DNA of 64,000 bases from Pontederia crassipes. Its lineage: Eukaryota > Streptophyta > Magnoliopsida > Commelinales > Pontederiaceae. This document shows, piece after piece, positions 48,290 to 59,509 of this stretch. The stretch is from the NCBI GenBank assembly GCA_030549335.1, contig CM060195.1, positions 27,222,874-27,286,873 of the forward strand, in the 5' to 3' direction. Each line of letters opens with the position of its first letter. The first letter of the stretch is position 1. The notes beneath the pieces were generated by a model that did no database searches, was not told the DNA's origin, and saw only the letters and a program-made list of their open reading frames with translations. Position numbers and translations under genes: made by a program.

Positions 48290-49733
48290 TATGCTAAAAT
48301 AGTAGGTTTCTAGTTCAAAGGTTTAGCACATGAATGTTTCATGCTTTTCAGAGCACTAAGGAGGACATTGTTGCTTAGTTGCTTCTCATTTCAGCAATGG
48401 AGACAAGCTAGTTAAAGGTACTAGCAGCTATATTGCTTTTGTTTTTCATTGCTAACAAGCTGCATGTTTTATTTTTGTCCATTGACTTGCATTACTAAGA
48501 AGTTGTTTTATTTTGTTTAATTTTAGGGTCTCCATATTCAATTCGGGTGCCTAGCTACTTTTGGTTTCAATGATGGACAAGCTAGTTGAAGACACTACAT
48601 TTTGATTTCTAATTGTAGCAACATTATGTTTTATGATCCATTTTGGCATCAATTTCAATTGTTATGGCATTGCCATCTTCTGTGCTCGTTTGAAAACATG
48701 TTGACAAGAAAATTCAATTACTATGTGGCTATATTTTTGTAATCCTATCTTGGGGGACTAATGCTATTTACTTGCTCATTTGAAGTATACCTTTTATTAC
48801 ATTATGGTTTATGCTATTCTTGAGTCACATATTACCAACCTTGATGCTCACTGATTGCTTTGATGGCTTCTTGCTGTTTTGATAACATTGTGTTTATATT
48901 ACTTGGAGCTATGTCATTATGTCAAATAGGGTTTAGTTATCATATACTAGTTCGCCATAGACTTCTTTATCTATTCAGATACCAGTTCAACTACCAACAA
49001 GATAAAACCTTAACTTTACATATACCAGTTATATGTTTTTATGAAATATTAACTTATTTACAGGTTGAAGCAATGAACATGAGTGTTGTTACGAGCATTT
49101 AGGATCTATGCTCTTGGAAATAAAGTACACTTCCATGATCAACATGACCACATAACCATGCATAATAGCAAGAATTTAAGTACTAGTATAAATTTTATAA
49201 AGCTAATTGGTACAAATATGTTTAGTACAAACTTCTAAAGTAAACAATAAATAACAATGCCTACTATAAACTTCCAAACTAGAGAAAATTCATTTTAACT
49301 AATACAAATGACAACGTCATTCCAATAAATAAATACATAATTTTTATCTCTCCAAGCCACATCTTCATATTCTACAACTTTCTTGAGCAATCCTATTAAA
49401 ATGACCTTGTGTTGATCTACTCTGCATCTTTGAGCTCCACCATATTTTCAGCAAACTTATTAGAATACTCCTATGTAGATCTTCCATAATTGGATCTAAC
49501 TATTGAAAAAAACCGCAATCTTGAGATGGGACTTGCAATAAAACCATAGGATAAATATTCTTTAGTTTAAATGAAGCAACGCAAAAGAATATTTATTGTC
49601 GAGAATAGAATATTTACTTGAAAATTAGGGCACCCCAAAATCATTACTATTTGTCCATGAGGTATTTAACATTGTCTTATCTCCACAGGCACATAATGGA
49701 ATATCTAAGGCATATGAAAAATGCAGCATGAAT
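48290..49733. other. Intergenic, no gene recognised
   Basis: AT-rich, unclassified. An 80-codon open frame at 48860-49102 has no recognisable domain. Confidence 0.35.
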
Positions 49734-51224
49734 CACTACAAGAAAATTGTGATTTTTCGACGGGCGGTTTCCGACAGAAGGAAATCCATCATAATTTGGG
49801 ACGAATTTTGCGATGGGTAGACCGTCGAAAAAATAAATAAATTATGTAATTTATTATATCATTATTTTATTTTTCAATGATTAAGAACGTCGAAAGTTTC
49901 GACGGATATCAATCTGTCGCAAGTTCCGACAATCAATGCTGTCGATAAATAAAAAATAATATAATAGAAGGAGTATTTTATTAATATATTTGGCGACAGT
50001 TGAAACCGTCGCAATTTTCGACGGTTTAGACCATCGATAAGTAAAAAATAATATAATATAAGGAGTCTTTTATTAATATAATTAACGATATTTCAAACCG
50101 TCGCAATTTTCGACAGTTCTGACCGTCGATAAATAAAAAAATATAATATATGGAGTCTTTTATTAATATATATAATATGATACCGACGGTTCGGACCGTC
50201 GATAAACTAAAAAAATAAATATTATATATATGTTAGTATTATTTTATTATTATAGTTAAATGATTTTCGACGGTCCGGTAACTTTAAAAATAATTAAATA
50301 TTATATTCATATATATCTTTACTAATTTTTCGACGGCCATGGCCGTCGATAATTAAAAAATACTCTACCGTCGTTTCTTTTTTCGTTTTCCTGCTTTCCC
50401 AACTTTCTACCCTATATATATATTTCTACTTTCCCACTCCATTATCTACTTCTTTCCCTCTCTCCTCTCTCTCTCCCTGGACGACCTAACGATCCGCCCG
50501 TCGACCCCTTATTTTGCCGGCCCGACGACCTCCCGGCCGGTGACCCTCTCCCTCTCGGACGACGACCCTCGTGCCTCTCTCTCTCTCCCCAGACTGTGGC
50601 CACGGGGGCTAGATCGGCCGTCAGGCGGCCGATCCGGCCTCTCGCGGCCGGATCTGGCCGCGGGGGCCAAACCTGCCGCTTGGCGGCCGGATCGGCCATT
50701 TGGTTGCCGGATGTGGCCGCGGGCGTCCGGATCGGCCATCTGGCCGCCGGATCTGGTCGCTAGCGACTGGATTCGGCGGTCAAATCTGGCCACGGCCCGA
50801 TCTAGCCGCCGGCGGTTAGATTTGGCCGGCCGCCATGCCGGCGTGATCTGGCCGGATCTTGTCGCGGCCTGATCGGTTGCCAGCCTTCGTGATCTGGCGG
50901 CCGGATCTTGTCACAGACGGCCGACTAATTTATTTTATATTTTAAAAATTCTTTGTGATGGTTGAGACGACCGCCGAAAGTTTCGACGGTTTGTAACCGC
51001 CGAAAGTTTCAGTTTCGGCGGTCGCGCGACCGCCGAAAGTTTCGACGATCAAAACCGTCGATACTTCCGATGAATTTTTTCAATCGTTGAAAATCGATTT
51101 GCGATGACTATTTTTTTGTCGGATCGGTTCTGTCGACAAACCCGTCGAAAATCATGATTTTCGACGATTTGGAGCCGATTACAAACAATTTTGATCGTCT
51201 GTAATCAGTTTTTTTCTTGTAGTG
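49734..51224. mobile_element. Non-autonomous CACTA (CMC) element
   Basis: Begins CACTACAAGAAAAT and ends TTTTTTTCTTGTAGTG, matching CACTA termini. The 3-bp flanks are AAT and GAT, an imperfect duplication. Both ends are packed with TTCGACGG/CCGTCGAAA words, the usual subterminal transposase-binding repeats. The core (50440-50900) is GC-rich: a CTCTCTCTC tract, then many GGCCGGATCTGGCC-like words. No TNPA/TNPD coding sequence is present. Confidence 0.9.
49941..50260. repeat. 92-bp tandem array in the CACTA 5' region
   Basis: GTCGATAA-TAAAAAATAATATAAT units start at 49941, 50033, 50125 and, shortened, 50198. Each ends in TCTTTTATTAATATA and an inverted GTCGCAATTTTCGAC block. Confidence 0.85.
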
Positions 51225-51456
51225 GATGAGGCAGAAGATGACATCTTAATGGATGTATTGCCCTGTGAAACAAAAAAGATTTGAACCGATGAAAATAATC
51301 TTATGAAGTTGGTTTCTTTTCTTCTTTGGAGAGAAAAGGACCACTAACACAACTTTGTAGTCATTCAGTTTGGAGTATGAGTATTATAAGTAACAAGAAA
51401 AATAGTCTAGAAAGGCATAATAGAATCTCATATATTCTCTCTAGCCACGTAAGAGA

Positions 51457-51933
51457 TGATGGGAAAATTCGAGAATAGGAAGAGAAGATCGCAAAAAGAT
51501 TACAGAAAAGTAGAGAAGACGCGCGATTTACCCAGGTTCACCCTTGAGATTAGGGCTACGTCCTGCAAAGATATTCCACTATATCATTTTGATTACAGCC
51601 GCCACACATATTACATCTGAAAATAAGCTATAAATAGTCTCTCCCAAACGGGTTCAAAACTCGAACAAAATAGAAAAAAAAACCTAATCCGAACCACACG
51701 GGCCGGCTAAACAAAAGCCCAAAATTCATCTAGGTTTCGAGGGCGCTGCCCCCGAACCCCCCGCCCGCTCACCGACGAACCCGCCATCGGGGGGCGGGGC
51801 CCCCCGAACCCCCCATTTTGTTCGTACGCTAATAACACATGTAATTGGGTAATACTCAGATTCCCCTAAGCTCACGTGGGCGAAACTCAGTGTGAGAAAC
51901 AAGGGGCCATGAAGTATTCATCAACTCTAACAA
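51457..51933 (+). mobile_element. Probable solo LTR
   Basis: A perfect 5-bp duplication AGAGA (51452-51456, 51934-51938) flanks 477 bp starting TGATGGGAAAATTCG and ending CTCTAACAA. Inside are a TATA-like CTATAAATAG near 51629 and the GAGGGCGCTGCCCCCGAACCCC block often seen in plant retrotransposon LTRs. No internal region or second LTR is present. The terminal CAA instead of CA leaves the right edge uncertain by a base. Confidence 0.6.
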
Positions 51934-51938
51934 AGAGA

Positions 51939-52759
51939 ATACCTAAATAACCTACACAATATACAATATTTCGTTGAACATCCCAAAACTAGCCACCAAA
52001 GAATTAAAGAAACATTGATTTTCAGAAAACTCGGAAGTCTATTGATCATAATGTGAATCATGATCTGTTCTTTCTAATTCATTCTCTCATCTCGTAATCA
52101 ACATCCTCAACATATATTGCTTATTTTACTTAACAATCGATTGCTTGTTTATTGGTACAAGTATATAACTTGTCATTAAAAACACAAAGTTATAAATCAA
52201 ATCTCAAGCAATTAAAAAGTATGCATGCCCTACGACACAACATCATCATATCTGACATAGGATCAAACGTAGAACAACTACCGAGGAAGGAAAAAAAGCA
52301 AGAAAAGGCGAGCCAACCTAGTTCAGAATGAAGCTCTTGCCCTAACACTTGGAGATCAATGGATCTAGATGGATTGCATGCGAGATCACTTTTCCCTTGT
52401 TTGTGCAACCATATCATGGAGGCAAGATCAGGGATGGAGGTGAGATCGGAAGCAGAGGCAGCATGGAAAATCGATCAGGGAGGAGAGATGTTGAGGGAGA
52501 GAATGGGTCAAGGGATTTAGGCTTGCAAAATTGGGAGGCAGGCCTTTTTTTAAAATTTGATGGTATTGTAATTTTTTTAAACCGATAGTTCATCCAGGAA
52601 ATCATATTTTAACAACACAGAGATCGGAGTTTTTAAACCGCACATCCATCTGGCGTGTCCATTCGTGATCTGACGATGTATGAATCAAAATTTGCTACAT
52701 ATATCCCTTAACCTCTATAAAAAATAAGAAGAATGAATTATAAGTAGCGGGACTCAAAA
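51939..52759. other. Intergenic, no gene recognised
   Basis: 52330-52560 is slightly more GC-rich with GGGAGG words; no domain or element ends seen. Confidence 0.35.
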
Positions 52760-52767
52760 TAAGATCA

Positions 52768-53488
52768 TAAGGCTGAGCACGAGCCGGGTCGACCCAGACT
52801 GGCCCACCCGGAAAATCGGGTAAATAACCCGACCCGGATTAGATCCGGGCCGGAACCGGGTCCAAATCTTAAAGAACCCGACGGGTTCGGGTCAGGACCG
52901 GGTTTGCCATCCCAATACCCGACCCGGACCCGACCCGAATTATTTGTTCACTATATAACCTCATTCCACCTTTTTTTTCTCATTTTACCCTCTCACTTTC
53001 TCTCTCCCATCTCTCTCGCCCTCTCTCTCCGTCTCTCGCCCTCTCCCTCTCTCTCACATGGGCCGCAAGACGATGGCGGCAGCGCAACGACTCCGACTCC
53101 GACCTCCCTCTCCTGACTCCCTCATTCTCTCTCTCTTCTCGGTCGCCAGGAGCGTCACGATCCGACACCTGGCGGCCGGATCGGCGACCAGGCGCATCGG
53201 ACGCCTGGCCACCGAACCCGCCCCGGATTGGCCCCCAAGTGAGCCGATCCGGCCGCCCGACGCCGGATCTGGCCACTGGGGCCGATCTACGGCGTTCGTC
53301 ATTTCATGTTTTTCGACGATTTCCGATCGCAAACCCGGTAACGTTCTCAGATTTTTGGGTTCAACCCGGAACCGGATCCGGCCGGGTTCGGGTCCGGTAC
53401 CCGATTGAAAATTTTTTGACCCGGTATAATTCGGATCGGAACCGGGTCCGCTTAGACCCGGACCCGAACCCGGGTTTACTCAGTCCTA
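52768..53488. mobile_element. Non-autonomous hAT element, TAAGGCTGAGCA family
   Basis: Perfect 8-bp duplication TAAGATCA (52760-52767, 53489-53496). Tips are TAAGGCTGAGCA and TACTCAGTCCTA, inverted. ACCCGGACCCG/CGGGTCGG words lie near both ends. The core has a CTCTCTC pyrimidine tract followed by GC-rich ATGGGCCGCAAGACGATGG and GGCGGCCGGATCGG-like words. It is a close relative of 46482-47256. Confidence 0.92.
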
Positions 53489-53496
53489 TAAGATCA

Positions 53497-54110
53497 CATG
53501 ACAAGAAGGTAAAATTTCAAGACGTGCCTTCGGTCTCGTAGTCGTTCTCCATTACGTAGAGATAAAAAAATATCTAATGGGAAAACAAGATGGCGAGAAA
53601 GAGATAAAAGGGAATGAATGTTAATTTAAATTAAAAGTAAAATAAATCAAATAATAATTTTAATGTCCTCCTATAATAATAATCTATTTCAGTGCACCAG
53701 GATTAACATTCTTCTTTTGAGAATCTCGGTTCCAATCTGAAGTCAAAATTCAATATCACCCATTTTCAATGTCCTGACCCATGATGGAATTTTTAAACTT
53801 CTTTCATTTGAAACATCTGGTGCTACATCAATAATAAGTGGAGAGAGTACCCACACTCAATTTCAAGTTCTACGCAAAGGAATAAAGGAAAAAAGAAAAC
53901 GAAGCAGGGGAAGGAAATGCTAAAAAATTAAATTAAATTACTAGGAATGGCAATAATATTTCAAACAACAAAAGCCCTGTCAACTCCTCGATCCCACGGT
54001 GGTGGGTGAATCCAATTGAACTCGTACCAAATGCCGTAAGATGGTAAAATACCGTTCCCACTTCTTCTCCTAAAACCCCTCCCCCCATTCCTCTCTCCCC
54101 CTCCCTCTCC
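53497..54110. other. Upstream flank of the PPR gene
   Basis: AT-rich, then a C-rich leader (54060-54110: CCCCTCCCCCCATTCC...) just before the PPR start codon. No defined promoter element was recognised. Confidence 0.4.
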
Positions 54111-55772
54111 ATGTCTCATAGCGCCGCCGTCTCCTCCATCCTCCTCCGCATCCCCTGCATCTCGTCATCCCTCCGCGTCCTCTCCTCCCTCCACTTCGTC
54201 CTCGCCTCCTCCGCCGCCCCCTCCCTCGCCGCCCTCCGCGCCGCCCAAGCCCTCCTCACAGTCACCGGGGCCTGCGCCAGCAAGTACCTCGCCCGCCGCC
54301 TCGTCGCCCTCTACGCCGCCTCTCCCCGCTCCCTCCCCGACGCCCTGCACCTCCACGCCGGCGTCGCACCCGCCGACCCCGCCTCTGCCAACCTCATCCT
54401 CAAGTCCCTCGTCCGCCTCCGGGGCCGCTCCGCCCCGCACGATGCGATCGCCTTCTTCTGCCGCCAGGCCCATCCCGCCGGCTGCCGCCCTAGCTGCTGC
54501 ACCTTCCCCATCCTCATCGCCGCCGCAAAGCTCCTGGGATCCCTTCACCAAGGCGAGATCTTTCACTGCATGGTGCTGAAGCTGGGATTTTTGGCCAATT
54601 TGAACGTGTCCAATTCGTTGATCCACATGTATGCATCCTGCGACGCCCTGACCTTCGCGAGACAGCTGTTTGACGAAATGCCTGTCCGGGACCGGGTCTC
54701 TTACAACTCTTTGGTCGACGGGTATGTGAAAAGCTGTGACTTTGACGAGGCCGAGCGGCTGTTCTGGAGCACTCCAGTCCGGAGCGTCATTTCCTGGTCG
54801 ACCTTGTTCAATGGGTACGTGCGAAACCGGATGTTTCATAAGGGGATTAGGTTCTTCCACCAAATGCAAGAACATGGGTTCGAGCCAGATGACTGCAGTG
54901 TGATCAGCTTGTTATCCGTCTACTCCCATTTTGATCTAGTGCGGCATGGAAAAGCCGTTCATGGATTCTTGATTAGGAAGTGGGAGCGGATGCCAGTGCA
55001 CGTGAGCAATTCCCAAGTTTCCTTTTATTGCAAATGTGGATTGGTAAATGACGCAGTTGAGATGTTCGAGAGAATACCAGACAAGGATTTGATTTGTTGG
55101 AACACGCTGATTTCTGGTCTTGGAGGCTGCGGACAAGGCAAACAAGCAATTAGTGCTTTTGAGAGGATGTTGCAGAGTGGAATGAAGCCAGATGATATTA
55201 CTTTTCTTGGTCTTCTGGTTGCTTGTTCACATTCAGCTCTAGTTGAGGAAGGACATTATTATTTCAAGCTAATGAGCTCAGATTATGGTATAAAGCCTAG
55301 CTTTGCTCATCGTTGGTGCTTGGTTGATCTCTATGTACGACTTGGGAATCCTCATGAGGCACTTAAAGTAATCCAAGGCATGCCGTTGGATAATCAGTCC
55401 GCTATATGGGGTGCAGTTATTTCACTTGCTAAAGTTCATGGTGATATTAGTGTCGGGGAGTATCTTGGGCAACGTTTGATCGAGTTGGAACCTGATAATA
55501 GTAGAAGGTACGTGCCCCTAGTGAATCTTTATGCTGCCGCATCGAGGTGGGACAAATACAAGGAGTTGCAAGAATTGATGAAGGCAAGAGGGTTAAAGAA
55601 GTTGCCAGATTGTACATTGATAGATTTGAATGTGGTTGCTCATAAGTTTTCAGTGGGCGACAAATCGCATCCTGAAATCCAAAGCATTTATGAAGTGCTA
55701 CAGGAGATTGCAGGACAGTTAAATCTGCTGCCTGCTGGAAATTCTGAAAATGCCATGACTCAAGTGGTATAG
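54111..55772 (+). CDS. Pentatricopeptide-repeat protein, PLS class with E-type tail
   Basis: Intronless, 553 residues, intact. PPR proteins of this class bind organellar RNA and often guide processing or C-to-U editing in mitochondria or plastids. Residues 1-50 are Ser/Ala/Arg/Leu-rich without acids, a plausible organelle targeting peptide. PPR motifs run from about 91 to 430; clear ones are VSYNSLVDGYVKSCDFDEAE (196-215), VISWSTLFNGYVRNRMFHKG (226-245), LICWNTLISGLGGCGQGKQA (327-346) and KPDDITFLGLLVACSHSALV (359-378). AIWGAVISLAKVHGDISVGE (431-450) opens the E region, followed by ELEPDNSRRYVPLVNLYAAA, then an E+-like HKFSVGDKSHPEI. No DYW domain follows. GC falls sharply after about codon 145. 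No neighbouring gene is linked to it. Confidence 0.93.
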   Translation: MSHSAAVSSILLRIPCISSSLRVLSSLHFVLASSAAPSLAALRAAQALLTVTGACASKYLARRLVALYAASPRSLPDALHLHAGVAPADPASANLILKSLVRLRGRSAPHDAIAFFCRQAHPAGCRPSCCTFPILIAAAKLLGSLHQGEIFHCMVLKLGFLANLNVSNSLIHMYASCDALTFARQLFDEMPVRDRVSYNSLVDGYVKSCDFDEAERLFWSTPVRSVISWSTLFNGYVRNRMFHKGIRFFHQMQEHGFEPDDCSVISLLSVYSHFDLVRHGKAVHGFLIRKWERMPVHVSNSQVSFYCKCGLVNDAVEMFERIPDKDLICWNTLISGLGGCGQGKQAISAFERMLQSGMKPDDITFLGLLVACSHSALVEEGHYYFKLMSSDYGIKPSFAHRWCLVDLYVRLGNPHEALKVIQGMPLDNQSAIWGAVISLAKVHGDISVGEYLGQRLIELEPDNSRRYVPLVNLYAAASRWDKYKELQELMKARGLKKLPDCTLIDLNVVAHKFSVGDKSHPEIQSIYEVLQEIAGQLNLLPAGNSENAMTQVV

Positions 55773-56303
55773 AGAATCCTTCTCACAAAAAAAATGATAT
55801 AGAGAAATAAGTAATATGGAAGTTTATGTGATTCTTTTACCTGTTTGGTGCTGGTCCCCAACAACAAGAAATCAGAAGGTAAAGTTTGGTGGTCTAGATG
55901 ATTCTATTCAATTAACCACATTTTGAGAAAACCATGTAAATGATGGTTGGACTGGGGATATTTGGACATTCTCATTTGCCAAGCAATATGAAAATCAGTA
56001 AATGGATCAGCTTTAAGAATACAAGTACTCCATCAGGGATGTTCCTGATGTCCTTGAGCATAAGGATCAACTGGTGCCTCAAAAAAATAAGGATAAACTG
56101 GATACTTGGTTTAAGGTATGTAATTTCCATCAGTGCCAACAAAGGTTTTATATACCTTACAGGGTTTTTCATTTTCTAACTTTTTTTATATGAAACTGAT
56201 GGCTGGAATGGCTTCAGTTTCATGTCTAACATGTTATTCCTCTATATCTCTGAGAGTGAATCTTCAAACAAAAGCAAAATCTTGCAACATATTTGCTTTG
56301 ATT
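55773..56303. other. PPR 3' flank
   Basis: Non-coding AT-rich sequence, presumed 3' UTR and intergenic. Confidence 0.4.
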
Positions 56304-56320
56304 GATCGGTAACCATTTGT

Positions 56321-56399
56321 TGAACATGGATCATCGAATGCGTCGTATGATCCATGTAGCCGACCCCACCTAGTGGGATAAGGCTTTGTTGTTGTTGTT
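56321..56399 (+). mobile_element. 5'-truncated Au-like SINE
   Basis: 79 bp, TGAACATGGATCATCG through GGCTTTGTTG repeats, flanked by a 17-bp duplication GATCGGTAACCATTTGT (56304-56320, 56400-56416). Confidence 0.92.
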
Positions 56400-56492
56400 G
56401 ATCGGTAACCATTTGTACCTGAAACAGAGAAGAGTGCCTTGGTGGATTGCATTATTTTGTTTAATTTAATGTCAGTATTCTTTCATGTATTT

Positions 56493-56666
56493 AACTCCGC
56501 CTATATTTTATAGCCGGTCCCAAGCCCGGATAAAGGAGGAGGGTTGTGTTAGGCCCCGACAGTCAGCATAAAATCTTGTCGAATCTTATGAACATGGATC
56601 AACGAATTCGTCGTATGTTCCATGTAACCGACCCCACCTAGTGGGATAAGGCTTTGTTGTTGTTGT
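56493..56666 (+). mobile_element. Au-like SINE
   Basis: 174 bp, same start (AACTCCGCCTATA) and end as the intron copy at 10656, with a 16-bp duplication ATTCTTTCATGTATTT (56477-56492, 56667-56682). The shared start point suggests a defined family 5' end or a common truncated master. Confidence 0.93.
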
Positions 56667-57551
56667 ATTCTTTCATGTATTTGGAGAGTGGAATACCAAT
56701 TCAAATACACCCACTAGTTTTGGCTACAACTAATTTTGTATTGTTACATTAATTTATTATCACCATTTTCTTGTGAAATAAGGTAACTATTCAATTATAA
56801 TGTACCACCCGATATTAAATCAAATTGATTGGCCATGAGCGATTCTAAAATGACATCCATCAACATACAAAATCTTTTAAAATTATGGGTAATAAGAAAG
56901 AAAAAACAAAAGGTTTTGGAAATAATTATCTAAATTTGCTTTAAGTAAACTTAGGAGGTCTTTAAGGCAACACTCATGTGATGCATTATGCATGGCCTTC
57001 CCTCTTCTTCCCTTTTGCTATTCATATCTTAATTTTTGTTTCACCCCTGATAGATCTCTGAGTATGCTCCCTGATATGATCATTGCTAATTAGATGTTGT
57101 CCCTACATCTTTTTTTTTCCTTATAAAATGATAAATGTCGTTCCCACACTAAGGGGCTATTATGGACAACACAAGAAACCAATAAGGGGTGAAGCTAGAT
57201 GTAGTTGAGTAGCATTAAGTTCAAAGTTAACCAAAATCTTTGTTTTATACCAATAGTCCAAATATGATGCATCTGCCCTATCTTTAATTTTGTGGGAACA
57301 TAATTTCTACAGGAATAATTAAACATATCTAATGTGTTAAAGGTTAAAAAAAAGATGTTCCCACACGAGGGATTATTATGGATAACACAAGAAGCCAATA
57401 TGGATGAAGCTATGTTCACATGTAGTTGAGTTGCATTAAGTTCAAAGTTAAATCAAAATGTCGGTTTTACTTCCCATCTACCAATAATCCAAATATGAGG
57501 CACCTGACACATCTTTCCTTGTTTTGTGAGAACATATGCTCTATAGGAATA

Positions 57552-58709
57552 CAACAGCAACAACAACAAAGCCTTATTCCACTAGGTGGGGTCGGCTACA
57601 TGGATCATACGACGCCATTCCGCTCTATTAGTAACCAAACCTTTCGGTATATTATTCACCAATAGATCTTGCTCTATTAGTTCGCCAAGTGTCCGCCTTG
57701 GCCTCCCTCTCCCTCTTTTAATCGGACTCCAAATTATTTGATCAACTCTTCTTACTGGCGCATCTAATGGTCTTCTCTGAACATGACCAAACCATCTCAA
57801 ATGATTCTCTACCATTTTTTCACTAATAGGAGCCACTCCGACTCGTTCACGTATATGGTCATTCCTAATATTATCTAATCTTGTATGACCACACATCCAT
57901 CTCAACATCCTCATTTCGGATACCCCCACTTTACGTTCATGTTGTCCCTTCATAGCCCAACATTTACTACCATATAACACTGCTGGCCTTATAGCAGTAC
58001 GATAGAACTTTCCTTTAACTTTATTAGGTACTTTTCTATTACAAAGAACTCCAGTGACTTTCCTCCACTTACACCAACCAGCTTGAATTCTATGATTAAC
58101 ATCGTCATCAATCTCACCATCTTGTCTTACAATTGATCCTAAATATTTAAACTTTGTCACTTGAGGAATTATATCCTCCCCTAGCCTAACTTTCAAATCG
58201 TCTCTAAGTTGTTTATTTGTGAAATTGCTATGCATATATTCTGTTTTATTCCTACTTAAACGAAAACCCTTTGACTCCAACGTATTTCTCCATATTTCCA
58301 ATTTTGTATTAATCTCTTCTCTTGAATCCACTAAAAGTACTATATCATCCGCAAATAGCATGCACTTAGGTACCTCCTCTGTGATACTCTCGGTTATAGC
58401 ATCGATAACTAAGTTAAATAGATACGGGCTTAAAGCTGATCCTTGATGTAAGTCAATTCCTATAGGAAATTCATTTGTCTCACCTCTGGGTGTCCTAACC
58501 CTAGTCAATGCCCCATCGTACATATCTTGTATTACCTTAATGTAGGCAACATTCACCCTCTTCTTTTGCAAGGCTTTCCAAAGTACATCCCTTGGTACCC
58601 GATCATACGTCTTCTCTAAGTCAATGAAAGCCATATGTAAGTCTCTTCTCCTACTTCGATACTTCTCCATCATCCCCCTTAATAAATAAATCGCCTCTGT
58701 AGTGGATCC
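57552..58709 (-). mobile_element. 5'-truncated RTE-clade LINE with open RT frame
   Basis: Minus-strand insertion with a 16-bp duplication ATGCTCTATAGGAATA (57536-57551, 58710-58725). The element begins inside the reverse transcriptase (GSTTEAIYLLRGMMEKYR) and reads without a stop to DPT near 57582. It keeps DLHMAFIDLEKTYDRVP, GSALSPYLFNLVIDAI, the catalytic MLFADDIVLL, KYLGSIVRQDG and RPAVLYGSKCWAMKG. The AP endonuclease and the RT N-terminus are missing, so it cannot move on its own. The stop codon lies almost on the 3' tail, which ends in TTG repeats. An undamaged frame implies a recent insertion. The extra N-terminal codons of the frame come from flanking DNA. Confidence 0.95.
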
Positions 58710-59509
58710 ATGCTCTATAGGAATAATCAAGCATATTCATTAGGCTAAAACTTTAAAAAATAGATGTTGCTCCCACACTGACAAACTATTATGGATAACA
58801 CAAGAAACCAATATAGGTGAATCTATGTATTAATATAGCTGAGTTTCATTAAGTAGACAAAATCTTGGTTTTATTTACCATTACATGTCAATTTTGTGGA
58901 TGCTGAGACAGGTGGACCGGTGCTTGGATTTTTTGGCAGGGCTACACCCATGAGCAGTGTGGTGTACACCTAGTAGGATGGGTAGGAGTTTGCTGCGTCT
59001 GATGGCGGCCTCGATGCTCACGATTGTTGCCATACTAACCTCATGCTGCTTGCATGGTGGGTCAGTTGGATCATGGGTGGGATCACCTTTGATGTTCGGT
59101 TTTCTTTGCCTGACCTTTCTCCCAGCATTGGCTCGCAGATCCTCTTCTTTCTAGCAAGGGGTCTAGGGTCATCTCACTGGTGAGACATCTCTTCTAGCCC
59201 GACCTCGACTCCGGGGCTGGTTTCCTGTTATGGCAGCATGAGTGGACACCGGAGGGCAACCTCGCAGATGCTTTTCCTAGGTTGCCTGCCAGTTCATCAT
59301 CACACCTCAGTGGCAGTGAGACACTGAAAGAAAAGATGATCCACATAGGGCACATGATGTATCCCTCCAAACATCCTTATCAACCGAGTAAAGATTCTGA
59401 CTATGAGGGAGATGGTGGTGGTGGTTGGAGGGGACACACAACGTGCCAAAGAACTGCCAGCAAGCTGCAACCATCTGTCTCCGCAGACATGTCTGTGCTG
59501 TACCACGAG

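Noticed and set aside
54165..54875. Minus-strand frame of 236 codons
   Set aside because: Antisense shadow of the GC-rich half of the PPR gene; Gly/Glu-rich with no domain.
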